From DASPJQ01 sp035299065 (lineage in GTDB: Bacteria > Bacteroidota > Bacteroidia > Flavobacteriales_D > UBA2798), in NCBI GenBank assembly GCA_035299065.1, contig DATGXI010000089.1, positions 1 to 64,000 on the forward strand: DNA of 64,000 nt, given 5' to 3'. The position numbers and the translations under genes were made by a program. The notes beneath the pieces are model-generated. The model was given only the letters and a program-made list of their open reading frames with translations. It ran no database searches and was not told the origin of the DNA. The stretch's first letter is position 1. Every line of letters begins with the position of its first letter. Positions 51,292 through 60,500 of this stretch are shown here, piece by piece.

Positions 51292-52539
51292 ATGAAAGTC
51301 CTTCAACTTGCTTACAAAGTACCCTTTCCGCAACACGATGGCGGATCCTACTCCATTTACAATTCGGCCAACACCATGCTGGAAGCTGGCATGAAAGTAA
51401 AAACACTTGCTATGAATACACCCAAGGACTGGGTTGATACGACTGCTGTTTACACCGATTTTCAGCGCGACACCCGTTTTGAATGGGTGTATACCGACAC
51501 GCGTGTAAAACCAGGGCGCGCACTTTTTAACCTGTTAAAAAAAGAGTCCTACTTTACCGAGCGATTTTTTTCACACGCGTATGAGCAAAAACTCATTGAT
51601 GTTTTGTTGCGAAACCGGTTTGATGTGGTTGTACTGGAACATTTGTATTTGTGCCAGTACATTGAGATTATACGTGCATACAGCGATGCAAAAATTATTT
51701 TACGCGCACAAAATATTGAACACCGCATTTGGGAAAAATATATTTCGGGATTGAAAAATCCGTTCACAAAATTATTCTTAAAAATTGCAACAAAGCGGTT
51801 AAAGAATTATGAATGCAGTATTGTAAAAGAATTGGACGGTGTAATTGCCCTTACTGCTGATGACGCTGCTTTTTTCAAGTACAAAGCACCGCATATACCT
51901 GTAACCGAGATACCCGTTGGTTTTGCCGATTCGGACTATACGCCTACTGCCAATACCACACCGGTTTTGTTTCACCTGGGATCAATGGACTGGATGCCAA
52001 ATGTGGAAGGTGTTGACTGGTTTATGGATCATGTTTTACCCATTATTGCAAAAAAATATCCTGGCATTAAGTTTCACATTGCCGGCAAAAAAATGCCTGA
52101 ATGGTATTCAACCTTAAATAATCCTAACCTGGTTGTGGATGGCCGTGTGAACAGTTCAAAAAATTACATGGCTTCAAAAGATATTTTGATTGTGCCGCTA
52201 TTATCAGGTAGCGGCATGCGTGTAAAAATAATTGAAGCCATGGCTTATGGCAAAACCGTTATTTCTACAACCGTGGGTGTAAAAGGAATTCATTTGGAAA
52301 ACAACACCAATGTTTTGATTGGCGATACACCACAGGAATTTGCCGCGCAGGTAATACGCTGCATTGAGTCGGCTGAATTGAGAAGCACTATTGCCATAAA
52401 CGGTTTTAATTTGGTCAACACTACATATGACTCGGGAACTATAAAAGAAAAAACACAACATTTTTTTCAGGACGTGGTGAACAAGGTAAGAGAGGCTGAG
52501 TTGGTTGCGCCCAAGGTTTATTATAGTTATGCGAAGTAA
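51292..52539 (+). CDS. Glycosyltransferase, GT4 family (GT-B fold)
   Basis: A 415-residue soluble glycosyltransferase. The N-terminal Rossmann half has KVPFPQHDGGSYSIYN and the RAQNIEHRIWEKY block typical of sugar-transfer PslF/PelF-like proteins. The C-terminal half holds FHLGSMDWMPNVEGVDWF, IVPLLSGSGMRVKIIEAMAYGK with the conserved GSGxRxKxxEAxAxG nucleotide-sugar site, and a closing helix. It begins 10 bp after the GT2 gene, so it completes the operon. A strong terminator follows at 52688. Donor and acceptor sugars cannot be named. Confidence 0.9.
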   Translation: MKVLQLAYKVPFPQHDGGSYSIYNSANTMLEAGMKVKTLAMNTPKDWVDTTAVYTDFQRDTRFEWVYTDTRVKPGRALFNLLKKESYFTERFFSHAYEQKLIDVLLRNRFDVVVLEHLYLCQYIEIIRAYSDAKIILRAQNIEHRIWEKYISGLKNPFTKLFLKIATKRLKNYECSIVKELDGVIALTADDAAFFKYKAPHIPVTEIPVGFADSDYTPTANTTPVLFHLGSMDWMPNVEGVDWFMDHVLPIIAKKYPGIKFHIAGKKMPEWYSTLNNPNLVVDGRVNSSKNYMASKDILIVPLLSGSGMRVKIIEAMAYGKTVISTTVGVKGIHLENNTNVLIGDTPQEFAAQVIRCIESAELRSTIAINGFNLVNTTYDSGTIKEKTQHFFQDVVNKVREAELVAPKVYYSYAK

Positions 52540-52687
52540 GAAGTAATGTTCGCATAGCGGCCAAAGATTGCACAGATACCTATCAAGATGCTGTTTATAT
52601 ATGCTGACATGGCACAATAGCCCAATTCAGTTGGAATTGTGCCGGTCAGTATAATTCACAAGTTTCTATTCCCTAGAATCACAACCC

Positions 52688-52718
52688 AAAAGCCATGATT
52701 TTCATCATGGCTTTTTTT
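52688..52718 (+). terminator. Strong intrinsic terminator after the glycan operon
   Basis: An 11-bp stem, AAAAGCCATGA with TCATGGCTTTT, a 6-base loop and a T-run. Confidence 0.92.
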
Positions 52719-52779
52719 ATTAAACAAAACCGCTTAAAAGTTTTTGACACAGATTAGTAAAGCTTTTTATATTTAATGC

Positions 52780-53238
52780 ATGTTAATGTTGCTTGACATA
52801 GATGGCGTAATGGTAACTACTCCCCCATGGCGTAAGGCTGAGTTACTGGCTGATGGATTTTCAGATTTTAACGAAACTTCGGTGAATTCTTTAAACCGCA
52901 TTCTTTCAGAAACAAATGCCGGAATAATCATTACAAGTTCACACAAATCACGTTTTGCTGTCTCAGAGTGGATAACCATTTTTAAAACCCGTGGAATAAA
53001 TCCAATTACACTTGAAACACTCACACCGAACATTTTCCATTTAAGCCGCAGGGGGGAAATCTTACACTGGATTAGTTTGGGTAATGAAAACAAACAGTTT
53101 GTTATAATTGATGATGATAAATCGCTGAATGATTTACCTGGTCATTTGAAAAATAAATGTGTAATGACTGATTCGTTGATTGGATTAGATCAAGCAGGGG
53201 CTGCAAACGCTGTCTCTATATTAAAATCATCTAACTAG
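52780..53238 (+). CDS. HAD-like phosphatase-fold protein (Swiss-army-knife repair HAD type)
   Basis: A 152-residue single-domain protein. Motif I is LLDIDGVMV with the nucleophile and general-acid aspartates; motif II is GIIITSSHKSR; the motif IV region is FVIIDDDKSLNDLPGHL. This layout fits the HAD domain seen in RNA-repair fusion proteins (HAD_SAK type). It stands alone here, without ligase or kinase partners. Two ATGs two codons apart (52780, 52786) can serve as the start; a near-consensus box TATATTTA ends 8 bp before the first. Its 3' side is a terminator-bearing repeat array. Confidence 0.82.
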   Translation: MLMLLDIDGVMVTTPPWRKAELLADGFSDFNETSVNSLNRILSETNAGIIITSSHKSRFAVSEWITIFKTRGINPITLETLTPNIFHLSRRGEILHWISLGNENKQFVIIDDDKSLNDLPGHLKNKCVMTDSLIGLDQAGAANAVSILKSSN

Positions 53239-53239
53239 T

Positions 53240-53256
53240 CTTGTCCTTTGGACAAG
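53240..53256. terminator. Short hairpin after the HAD gene
   Basis: CTTGTCC TTT GGACAAG, a perfect 7-bp stem, starting 1 bp after the HAD stop codon. It is followed by ATTTCG rather than a T-run, so termination may depend on the next hairpin in the repeat. Confidence 0.5.
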
Positions 53257-53346
53257 ATTTCGTTCCGCAAGGTGGTAAATAGTGAAATGGTCCGCTAATG
53301 CGGCCCTTTTTGTTTTGAATAAAAAGACCATTCAAGCAAGCTTGAT
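53252..53346. repeat. Direct repeat copy 1 (95 bp) containing a terminator-like hairpin
   Basis: Nearly identical to 53380-53474 (three differences), offset by 128 bp. It contains GGTCCGC taat GCGGCCC followed by TTTTTGTTTT, a plausible plus-strand intrinsic terminator (53289-53316). Confidence 0.9.
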
Positions 53347-53379
53347 GATGAACGAGATTTTGTCTCGCCTACCGGCTCC

Positions 53380-53474
53380 ACAAGATCTCGTTCCGCAAGG
53401 TGGTAAATAGTGAAACGGTCCGCTAATGCGGCCCTTTTTGTTTTGAATAAAAAGACCATTCAAGCCAGCTTGAT
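53380..53474. repeat. Direct repeat copy 2 (95 bp) containing a terminator-like hairpin
   Basis: Second copy of the 53252 unit. Its GTTTTGAATAAAAAGA segment (about 53440-53455) is the exact inverse of TCTTTTTATTCAAAAC just downstream (53477-53492), giving a 16-bp inverted repeat. Confidence 0.9.
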
Positions 53475-53496
53475 ATTCTTTTTATTCAAAACAAAA

Positions 53497-53521
53497 ACGG
53501 TTAAGCTTTGCCTAACCGTTT
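53497..53521 (-). terminator. Terminator of the tRNA-Leu gene
   Basis: AACGGTTA and TAACCGTT form an 8-bp stem; on the minus strand it is followed by TTTTTGTTTTG. It lies 15 bp downstream of the tRNA 3' end. Confidence 0.75.
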
Positions 53522-53535
53522 CACGTATTTACCTG

Positions 53536-53615
53536 TGCCCAGAACGAGATTCGAACTCGTACAGTTTCCCGCCACCCCCTCAAGATGGTGCGTCTGCCAA
53601 TTTCGCCACCTGGGC
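53536..53615 (-). tRNA. tRNA-Leu (anticodon GAG)
   Basis: On the minus strand an 80-nt cloverleaf folds fully: acceptor GCCCAGG with TCTGGGC (one G-U) and discriminator A; a D-arm in GCGAAATTGGCAGAC; anticodon stem CCATC with GGTGG and loop TTGAGGG, giving anticodon GAG; a variable region of about 11 nt; and T-arm ACGAG TTCGAAT CTCGT. It reads CUC and CUU leucine codons. CCA is not encoded. The variable arm is short for a leucine tRNA. Confidence 0.95.
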
Positions 53616-53648
53616 ATTTCAGTTAAACAGTTTGAGAGTTTATAGGTA

Positions 53649-53675
53649 ATAAAAAACCACGCTGTTAACGTGGTT
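53649..53675 (-). terminator. Terminator of the SiaC-like gene
   Basis: AACCACG and CGTGGTT form a 7-bp stem with a T-run on the minus strand (GGTTTTTTATTACC). It sits 29 bp downstream of the stop at 53704 and ahead of the tRNA. Confidence 0.75.
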
Positions 53676-53703
53676 CAAAGATACATATTTTTGGAATGTT
53701 ATT

Positions 53704-54093
53704 TTAATCTGGTGTATTGGGTTTTGGAAACAAGGTAATTGGAACCTCAAATTCAGTTGCAATGGCCTTCCCCTCTTCCATCATTTTTTCATCCTCCTCA
53801 TCATAATACCAGTTTACACAAATGGCCTTGCCATCATCCTGCACTTTTTTGGTGTTTTTCAAAATCTCCACAATCATTTTTTGTGAAATGGAATTGAGGT
53901 AATCAAGGTCAACATGCAATTCGGTATTATCAGGGGCTACGGATATATAATTTTCGAGCCAGTCAAACAAAGGATCGTAAAATTCAATTGCATTTTCGGG
54001 CAATGAGCGGCCGTGTAATTTTAACTTACCTGTTTTGGCATTAAAATCAACGCCTGGCGTATGATCAGTGGGTTCAATAACTAATAGCTCCAT
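53704..54093 (-). CDS. SiaC-family regulatory phosphoprotein (DUF1987)
   Basis: A 129-residue cytosolic protein. The opening (LVIEPTDHTPGVDFNAKTGK, then GRSLPENAIEFYDPLFDWLE) and the block HVDLDYLNSISQKMIVEIL match the SiaC/DUF1987 family, whose STAS-like fold is phosphorylated by a SiaB-type kinase and, in Pseudomonas, activates a diguanylate cyclase. The expected kinase/phosphatase partners (SiaA, SiaB) and a GGDEF protein are not in the window, so the partner is unknown. It has its own terminator. Confidence 0.87.
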   Translation of the reverse strand: MELLVIEPTDHTPGVDFNAKTGKLKLHGRSLPENAIEFYDPLFDWLENYISVAPDNTELHVDLDYLNSISQKMIVEILKNTKKVQDDGKAICVNWYYDEEDEKMMEEGKAIATEFEVPITLFPKPNTPD

Positions 54094-54166
54094 AGTGTGG
54101 GGGTTTGGATCTTATACAAGTTAATGAATTTTTTTCGAGGTGTACAGGTAAAATTTGACGAATACC

Positions 54167-54661
54167 TTATTTTCTAAGATTTAAGCTATTATTTACCATT
54201 TTAACAAGTGCCATTGCACATTCAGCTCCTTTGTTGCCGTGTTTGCCCCCGCTGCGGTCCATTGCCTGCTTTAACGTATTATCGGTCAACACGCAAAAAA
54301 TTGCAGGTTTATTGAATTTAAGCCCTACTTCCATTATGCCCTGCGTTACGCCTTGGCAAACAAAATCAAAATGCCTGGTTTCACCCTGAATTACGCTGCC
54401 AATTGCAATAACACCCTGTATATTATTTTTTTGCAATAACCATTGGCAGGCAAGGGGCAATTCAAAGGCACCCGGGGTGTAAACAACAGATATATTTTTG
54501 CGTAAAACTCCCGCTTCTTCAAGCGTAGTAATGGCTCCCGCCAGTAAATTCCCGGTAACTTCCTCGTTCCACTCGGCACAGGCAATGCCCACTTTCATGC
54601 CTTTGGCAGCTGGTATAGTGGTACGGTGAATTTCAGAAAGATTTTTGCCCCTGGTGGCCAT
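54167..54661 (-). CDS. ribH: 6,7-dimethyl-8-ribityllumazine synthase
   Basis: Penultimate enzyme of riboflavin synthesis, joining 5-amino-6-ribitylaminouracil and a four-carbon phosphate. It has 164 residues. Motifs: CAEWNEEVTGNLLAGA (aromatic stacking residue W), YTPGAFELPLACQWL, VIAIGSVIQGETRHFDFVCQ with the catalytic histidine, and FCVLTDNTLKQAMDRSGGKH with GNKGAECA. All expected sites are present. Other rib genes are absent nearby. Confidence 0.95.
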   Translation of the reverse strand: MATRGKNLSEIHRTTIPAAKGMKVGIACAEWNEEVTGNLLAGAITTLEEAGVLRKNISVVYTPGAFELPLACQWLLQKNNIQGVIAIGSVIQGETRHFDFVCQGVTQGIMEVGLKFNKPAIFCVLTDNTLKQAMDRSGGKHGNKGAECAMALVKMVNNSLNLRK

Positions 54662-54734
54662 GCTTATACTGACGTTAATTTAACTTTAGGCTTATAGTTG
54701 TTAGCAACCGGCCTTATAAAGCTTGTTATAAGAC

Positions 54735-55406
54735 TTATTTTGCAAGATTACGTGCGTGGGCCAGGTATTTTTCAATGTCCTGTCCTTCGGTTGTGTGCTC
54801 GTAATTATCGTAAATACGCTGGTAAAGTTCTTCGGCTTTTTTCCAGTTCTTTTTTTCCTCGTAGGCAAGTGCGGCCTTTTTAAGGTAGATTGGCGTGGTA
54901 AACTGGTTTTCAACCCTGTCAGCAGCCTCTTCGTACATCTCAATGGCTTCGTCAATTTTATTCATTTCGCGATACGCATCGCCTTGTGCGCCTTTTGCTA
55001 TGCAGGCAATAATATCATCTTCAAACTCGCAATCTTCAAGCGCCTCAACAGCTTCTTTGTATTTACCCAGGTTCAGGTAAGAGATTCCCATGCAATAAGA
55101 AGCAATGTTTCCGCCAGTGGTTCCACTATAGCTTTTGGCAATTTTCTTAAAGCCAGGGTTCATCATGTTACCGTCAACGGCAAGCTGGAATGAGTCTTTC
55201 TCAAAATAATACTCTGCTTTCCATAAGCCTTCAGTTGCTTTTTTCTCGTTTTTTTGAACGTAAAATTTATTGTAAAGGAAATATCCTCCAACAAGTACAA
55301 CAACGGCAGTACCAATAATGGTAAGGCTTTTGCTGTTTTCCCTGAAATAGTTCTGAACTTTGCCCAACGTTTCGTTGTTGTTTTCAGATGTATTTGATTC
55401 AGCCAT
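54735..55406 (-). CDS. TPR protein with an N-terminal membrane anchor
   Basis: A 223-residue protein. A single membrane helix (SLTIIGTAVVVLVGGYFLYN) at about residues 29-48 follows a soluble N-tail; about four TPR units make up the rest (KATEGLWKAEYYFEKDSFQL, LNLGKYKEAVEALEDCEFED and others). The layout resembles YfgM/BamD-like periplasmic chaperone-scaffold proteins of Bacteroidota; the precise role is unknown. A CAAAAATA box (55427-55434) upstream reads TATTTTTG on the coding strand. It is divergent from recF. Confidence 0.82.
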   Translation of the reverse strand: MAESNTSENNNETLGKVQNYFRENSKSLTIIGTAVVVLVGGYFLYNKFYVQKNEKKATEGLWKAEYYFEKDSFQLAVDGNMMNPGFKKIAKSYSGTTGGNIASYCMGISYLNLGKYKEAVEALEDCEFEDDIIACIAKGAQGDAYREMNKIDEAIEMYEEAADRVENQFTTPIYLKKAALAYEEKKNWKKAEELYQRIYDNYEHTTEGQDIEKYLAHARNLAK

Positions 55407-55426
55407 TTTTTTAAAAGTAAGGACGG

Positions 55427-55434
55427 CAAAAATA
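55427..55434 (-). promoter_or_regulatory. Candidate -7 box for the TPR gene
   Basis: TATTTTTG on the minus strand, 20 bp before the start codon. The surrounding GGCAAAAATACAGTTTTTTT also occurs at 61067-61086 upstream of the caspase gene. Confidence 0.45.
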
Positions 55435-55490
55435 CAGTTTTTTTAACACCCGTGCATTCTTAATTCAATATACTTACCTTTATAGGGAAA

Positions 55491-56630
55491 ATGTACCTGA
55501 AACAGCTCCAAATACTCAATTTCAAGAACCTGGCCGAGGAAAATTTTGAGTTTATACCGGGTGTAAACCTGCTTTTGGGGCATAACGGGCAGGGGAAAAC
55601 CAATGTACTTGACGCCATTCACTACCTGTCCCTTTGCAAAAGTTGCTTTAATCCTGTTGATTCCCAGAATATTACCCATAATGAGGCCTTTTTTGTGATC
55701 CAGGGTCAGTTTGAACATGACACGGCCGTTACTGAAATTTACTGCGGGCAAAAGCGCGGGCAAAAAAAAGCCTTTAAAAAGAATAAAAAAGAATACGAAA
55801 AGCTGGCCGATCATATTGGCATGTTCCCTTTGGTGATTGTTTCACCGGCTGACAGTGACCTGGTAAATGAGGGAAGCGCCACCCGCAGAAAGTTTATTGA
55901 TTCCATTATTTCGCAGTTTGACAAACAATACCTTGAATACTTAATTGCCTATAATAAAGTAATTGAACAACGCAACAGCTTATTTCGCTTTGGAAAAGGT
56001 AAAGTTGTAAATACCGATTTGGTGGAGGTGTATAACCAGCAGTTGTCGCCACTTGGCCAAAAAATTTACGAAAAACGAAAACAATTTCTTGCTGATTTTA
56101 CCCCCTGGTTCAACATGTATTTTTCAGGAATAAGCAATGTTGAAAATGAAAAAGTTGAATTGCATTACCAAAGCAAATTGCATGACAATACCCTGGAAAA
56201 TTTATTGGCCATGAGCTTTGACCAGGACCGTTTTTTGGAATACACAACACACGGTATTCATAAGGACGATATTGAATTAAAACTGAACGGATACCCTGTG
56301 AAAAAATACGGCTCGCAAGGGCAGCAAAAATCATTTGTAATTGCATTAAAAATGGCCCAGCACGCGTTTATAAAACATGTTAAAGGATTTTCACCGTTGT
56401 TGTTGTTGGATGATATTTTTGATAAGCTGGATACAAACCGGGTAAATTATTTGATTCAGCTGGTTACAAAAAAAGATTTCGGACAAGTATTTATTACCGA
56501 TACCGACTTGGAAAAAACACCGCAATTACTTGCGCAAAACCATGTGGAAGCAAATGTTATGCAGATTCAAAACGGTAAGAAAACAACGATAAGTTCAACT
56601 ATGGGGATTTCAAATATGGAAATATCTTAA
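55491..56630 (+). CDS. recF: DNA replication/repair protein RecF
   Basis: SMC-like ATPase that helps load RecA at single-strand gaps. It has 379 residues, slightly longer than the usual 360-370. Motifs: MYLKQLQILNFKNLAEENFE, Walker A GHNGQGKTNVL, DSDLVNEGSATRRKFIDSII, the signature region KYGSQGQQKSFVIALKMAQ, and Walker B PLLLLDDIFDKLD. The start was taken at the ATG of MYLKQLQ, where family similarity begins. The following DUF721 gene is 56 bp away and likely co-transcribed, an arrangement seen in other Bacteroidota. Confidence 0.95.
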   Translation: MYLKQLQILNFKNLAEENFEFIPGVNLLLGHNGQGKTNVLDAIHYLSLCKSCFNPVDSQNITHNEAFFVIQGQFEHDTAVTEIYCGQKRGQKKAFKKNKKEYEKLADHIGMFPLVIVSPADSDLVNEGSATRRKFIDSIISQFDKQYLEYLIAYNKVIEQRNSLFRFGKGKVVNTDLVEVYNQQLSPLGQKIYEKRKQFLADFTPWFNMYFSGISNVENEKVELHYQSKLHDNTLENLLAMSFDQDRFLEYTTHGIHKDDIELKLNGYPVKKYGSQGQQKSFVIALKMAQHAFIKHVKGFSPLLLLDDIFDKLDTNRVNYLIQLVTKKDFGQVFITDTDLEKTPQLLAQNHVEANVMQIQNGKKTTISSTMGISNMEIS

Positions 56631-56686
56631 ATCCCTGTAAAAACAATGCATTTCCATATTTGAAATTTAAAAATTTAAAATACTAA

Positions 56687-56989
56687 ATGGCTTATACAAA
56701 ACGTAAATCGAATGAAATGCCCATTAAAGAAGCCATTGACCGCTTACTGAAAGTGTACAAGCTGGATGATAAAATGGTTGAACTGGATGCGGTAAAATGC
56801 TGGGAGGAAATGATGGGTGCCGCCATTGCAAAGCGTACACGTGAAATTTTTATTGCCAAAAAGGTTTTGTATTTAAAACTGAATTCGGCTCCTTTAAAAG
56901 AGGAGTTGCTCATGAGCAAATCACTTATCATACAGCGCCTCAACGAACGTATGGGAAAAGAAGTTATTACAGACGTTTTTTTTAAATAG
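56687..56989 (+). CDS. DUF721 (DciA-like) protein
   Basis: A 100-residue protein with the DUF721 pattern: PIKEAIDRLLKVYKLDDKMV, CWEEMMGAAIAKRTRE and YLKLNSAPLKEELLMSKSLI. Proteins of this family, named DciA in Proteobacteria and Actinobacteria, help load the replicative helicase DnaB in bacteria without DnaC. Its position directly after recF fits a DNA-replication role. The function in this phylum is inferred from family and context. Confidence 0.85.
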   Translation: MAYTKRKSNEMPIKEAIDRLLKVYKLDDKMVELDAVKCWEEMMGAAIAKRTREIFIAKKVLYLKLNSAPLKEELLMSKSLIIQRLNERMGKEVITDVFFK

Positions 56990-56994
56990 CCTTT

Positions 56995-57498
56995 ATGCCA
57001 ATTCTTGGACGAATAATTAACGAATTAATTGAACGCGATGCTGACAAGTATTTTACTAAAAAAGTGCGCGAATTCAAAGGAAAAATAGTTGGCACCAATG
57101 AAAACTCAGAATTGTATGGCGAACTTCACGATGTAAATGGATTTCGTTTTTTAAATTTCAAGATACTTGGCCCTTTAAACGTACATGTGTACCGCGGGTG
57201 CAAGCTTTATTTTGAGGGCAACGGCCAAACACTGGAGATAGAATCTGATTCACAGGAAATTTTTTCAGATCGTTCCAAAACATTAGGAATTGGGTTTACA
57301 TCCATTGATATTGACCTGGAAGGTGTAGAAGAAAAGCTGCGAACCGGTAATTTTAATCACCTGAAATTTCAACTTGAAAAAACTGTTATTGTATTTAACA
57401 TCAATACGCCTGCCTTTATTGATGCACTTGATACGCCTGTTGACCCGGATGATACCGAAATGGGAAACGAAAACATGGATCCGTTTTTGCAAGTATGA
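56995..57498 (+). CDS. Hypothetical protein, 167 residues
   Basis: Not recognised. It starts 5 bp after the DUF721 stop, so it belongs to the recF-dciA operon. The product is soluble, opening with a helix (MPILGRIINELIERDADKYF) followed by a beta-rich middle (FRFLNFKILGPLNVHVYRGC, LYFEGNGQTLEIESDSQEIF) and an acidic C-terminal tail (DTPVDPDDTEMGNENMDPF). No cysteine or metal motif. The stop is 15 bp from the stop of the convergent caspase gene, with no terminator in between. Confidence 0.7.
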   Translation: MPILGRIINELIERDADKYFTKKVREFKGKIVGTNENSELYGELHDVNGFRFLNFKILGPLNVHVYRGCKLYFEGNGQTLEIESDSQEIFSDRSKTLGIGFTSIDIDLEGVEEKLRTGNFNHLKFQLEKTVIVFNINTPAFIDALDTPVDPDDTEMGNENMDPFLQV

Positions 57499-57512
57499 AA
57501 CAAGAATAAGTA

Positions 57513-60500
57513 CTACCAAATTCTGAAATCCATATTCAAATTTTCTATTCTTGAAGTTGGCTGTTGGGCTCCATGGCTTAATCTTGTTACTTCGGTTCTT
57601 AAATACTGCTGTAATTCACTCAACATAATTTGGCCATCCTTATTTACATCGGCTGCTTTGTCTTTTATACCATGCAGCAGGCAATATGTAAACAGACCAT
57701 TTTTCCATTGGTCACTTTCCATTGCATATTCGGCACCTCCGGCACTTGAAACCACGGTTGCACCGGTACCACGCCTTAAATCGGCAAACAATTCACCCAT
57801 TAATTCGCTGGTTGTTTTTAACCCAAGGTTTTTCTTTTGAATGCCCGAGCCTGCATTTCGAAATTTGACCTCGCCTGAATTTGTATTTGCCATAGCCAAT
57901 TGCTCCACTTCCTCCTTGTCCACTTCACCACTGTGGCAGGCGTCAAGAAATACTACCTTTTTCAATGGAGCTATTGCATCAACCAATGATTCCAGCGCCT
58001 CATACGGCAAGCCCTTTTCAGCCGGATTGTTAAAATCCATATCATATGTAGCCAGGTAATAATTCAGGTCTTTATCCAACACACCATGCCCAGCAACGGT
58101 TATTATAACCACGTCATCGCGTTTGGCTTTTAACAATTCCTGCTTTAGGTTAAGTATGTTTTTTTTGGTTACGTTTTCATTCGTAAAAATGTATTTAAAT
58201 GTATTGGCATATAATTCATTGTTCGTAAATGTGGTTTGAATATCTTCAGCATCCTTTGAGGCATACGTTAAATTGTAGCGGCTATCGTTATACTTGCTGT
58301 CACCTATTGAAATAAGGTATAAGTTTGGTTTAATGTCTTTAGCTGGTTTATATACAATATGTACGTTTTCCTTATAACTCTCAGCGCCCGCCTGGTTCAG
58401 CACAGATACTTGAATTTTATTCTCGCCCTGGGCCAAATCAAGCTTAATTATTTTTTCCAAAACCTGTGCGTTGTTTGTTCTGAGGTCTATCCCGTTTGCA
58501 CCATAAACCGGCACATCATTTACGTATACATTGATTCGATCAAGCTTGTATTTTGTGTCAATCAACCCCAGTTTAATATGCACTTTACCTGAATCCGATT
58601 TTAACGGTATTTGTTCCTGCTCCTGAATTTTTAAACCTGGTAAATGGTAATCGCTCTTAAGCATGTCTTCGGTAAAGCCCATTTTTTTCAGGCGCTTCAG
58701 GTATGCACTTTTATACGTTTGAATAAGCGTTTCGTTTGTACAGCCCATTGCTTTCAGAACAATATCAGGGCGGTTATACTTCAAATCAAATTGTTCCACC
58801 GGATAAACAACACTGTCAACCCGAATACTCAGCCTGTCCAACTTACCTTTCGAAACAAAGTAATACCCATTTGGCAGTACATGTATAAAATCCCCGTTTT
58901 TATAAAAGGAACTTTCTGAGATCAACTCATTTTTATCATTTTTCAGCTGCACAACACCATGTGCATAATTTAGACCTATAATTCTTTTAAAGGTTGCAGG
59001 AATATTCAATGTATTAAAATAAACATCATTGCGCGAAATTATGCCTGCATAACCCAAATCAGGCATTTCATTGGTGTTGATTATGCTTACCTGGAAAAAA
59101 GGCAGGCGCAGCGGATTTGCATACGTGATTTTATGGGAAAATATATTTCTTATATAGGCGTTTACAGCAGTTTGTTCATCGCTGGTATATGCTAAATCGG
59201 GTTTAAGTGCATCACCGTTATAGTGGCTGAAATACCAGGCGCTTTTTTTATTTTTTTGGGGCTTTAAAGGAGGAAGATACGCGTATTCACCATTATACTC
59301 CTTTTGTTTTGCGGTATACAATGTGAATTCGGGCAGTTTATTTAAGCTGACTATTCTTTCAGTTGTAAAATCATTTTTCAAAAAATTGTCAAATGTTTTT
59401 TCAATTGCCTGCAATTTCTTTTGCGGTTGCAACGGAAAATCTGCAAGCAATGTATCGTCCACTACAATATATACGCGGTTGTTGTTTTTTAAAACCCCAT
59501 TTTCATATTCTATGCTGTTTTGCAAGTCAGCGTATTTTTGGTTATACGCAATGGTTACCCGATCCTCGTCATATGCATCGGTTTTTTCTATAGGGTAACT
59601 TACCAGGTCAAAATTGTGCATGGGCAAAACCTGCAAATAATGATACTTTTCATCTGCATTTTTTAAAGGGAAGTACGTTGTTGAATCAAGTGTATTGAAA
59701 TATTTTTTTTGCTGCTCGTTTTTTATAATTTGCTGAGCCGAATTAATGTTCCAAAAAAATTCGTTTACCATTAGCATTCCGGAAGAATCAGGCGAAAAAC
59801 CTATTACAGCAGGGTGAACCAATGTAGTGTCAATAAAATATTTAGGCATTTTAACCAGCTTTTTATCGGTATCAATAATAAAATCATTGTTATGCATGAT
59901 TGCATTGCTGCGTTTTGCAACACTTGAAAAATAACGACCATCGCCAAAAAACGCACGCTTTTCGAATTCATTGCGCATATAATCCGATTTGTAAGACCTT
60001 TCGCCTTTCTTGAAATTATATAACCCATAATATATCCAATAATCATTGATCTCTGTACGCATTAAGGTTGAATCACTCAGTATCCTGTAATGGTGGCCAT
60101 AAGGCACAAAAGGATATTTCACTTTTTCAAGCGACTGTGTATTAATGCTTACCAATGAATTTTCATGGAAATTTCTAAGGTAAAGTGTTTGGTTTTTTTC
60201 ATGATAACTGGAGTTGAAAATTTTTACGGAATCAATTCTTGCCAATTCCTTGTTAAGCTCAAATGAGAACACCACTACTTCATCTGCACTTTCCTGGATA
60301 AAAATCTTGTCGTTTACAGCTATGGCCCAGGTGTTGTATTGGTAAAAGTCACTTATTTTAATTTCGTATGAGAATTTAAAATCTTTTATGTGCTTGCGTA
60401 TTGTATACGCATCAATCTCCATTGGTACCGTGGCACTTGTGTCAGATTCAAATTTTCCCGTTAAAAAATACTGCTTATCATACCATTTATAAAGATTGTA

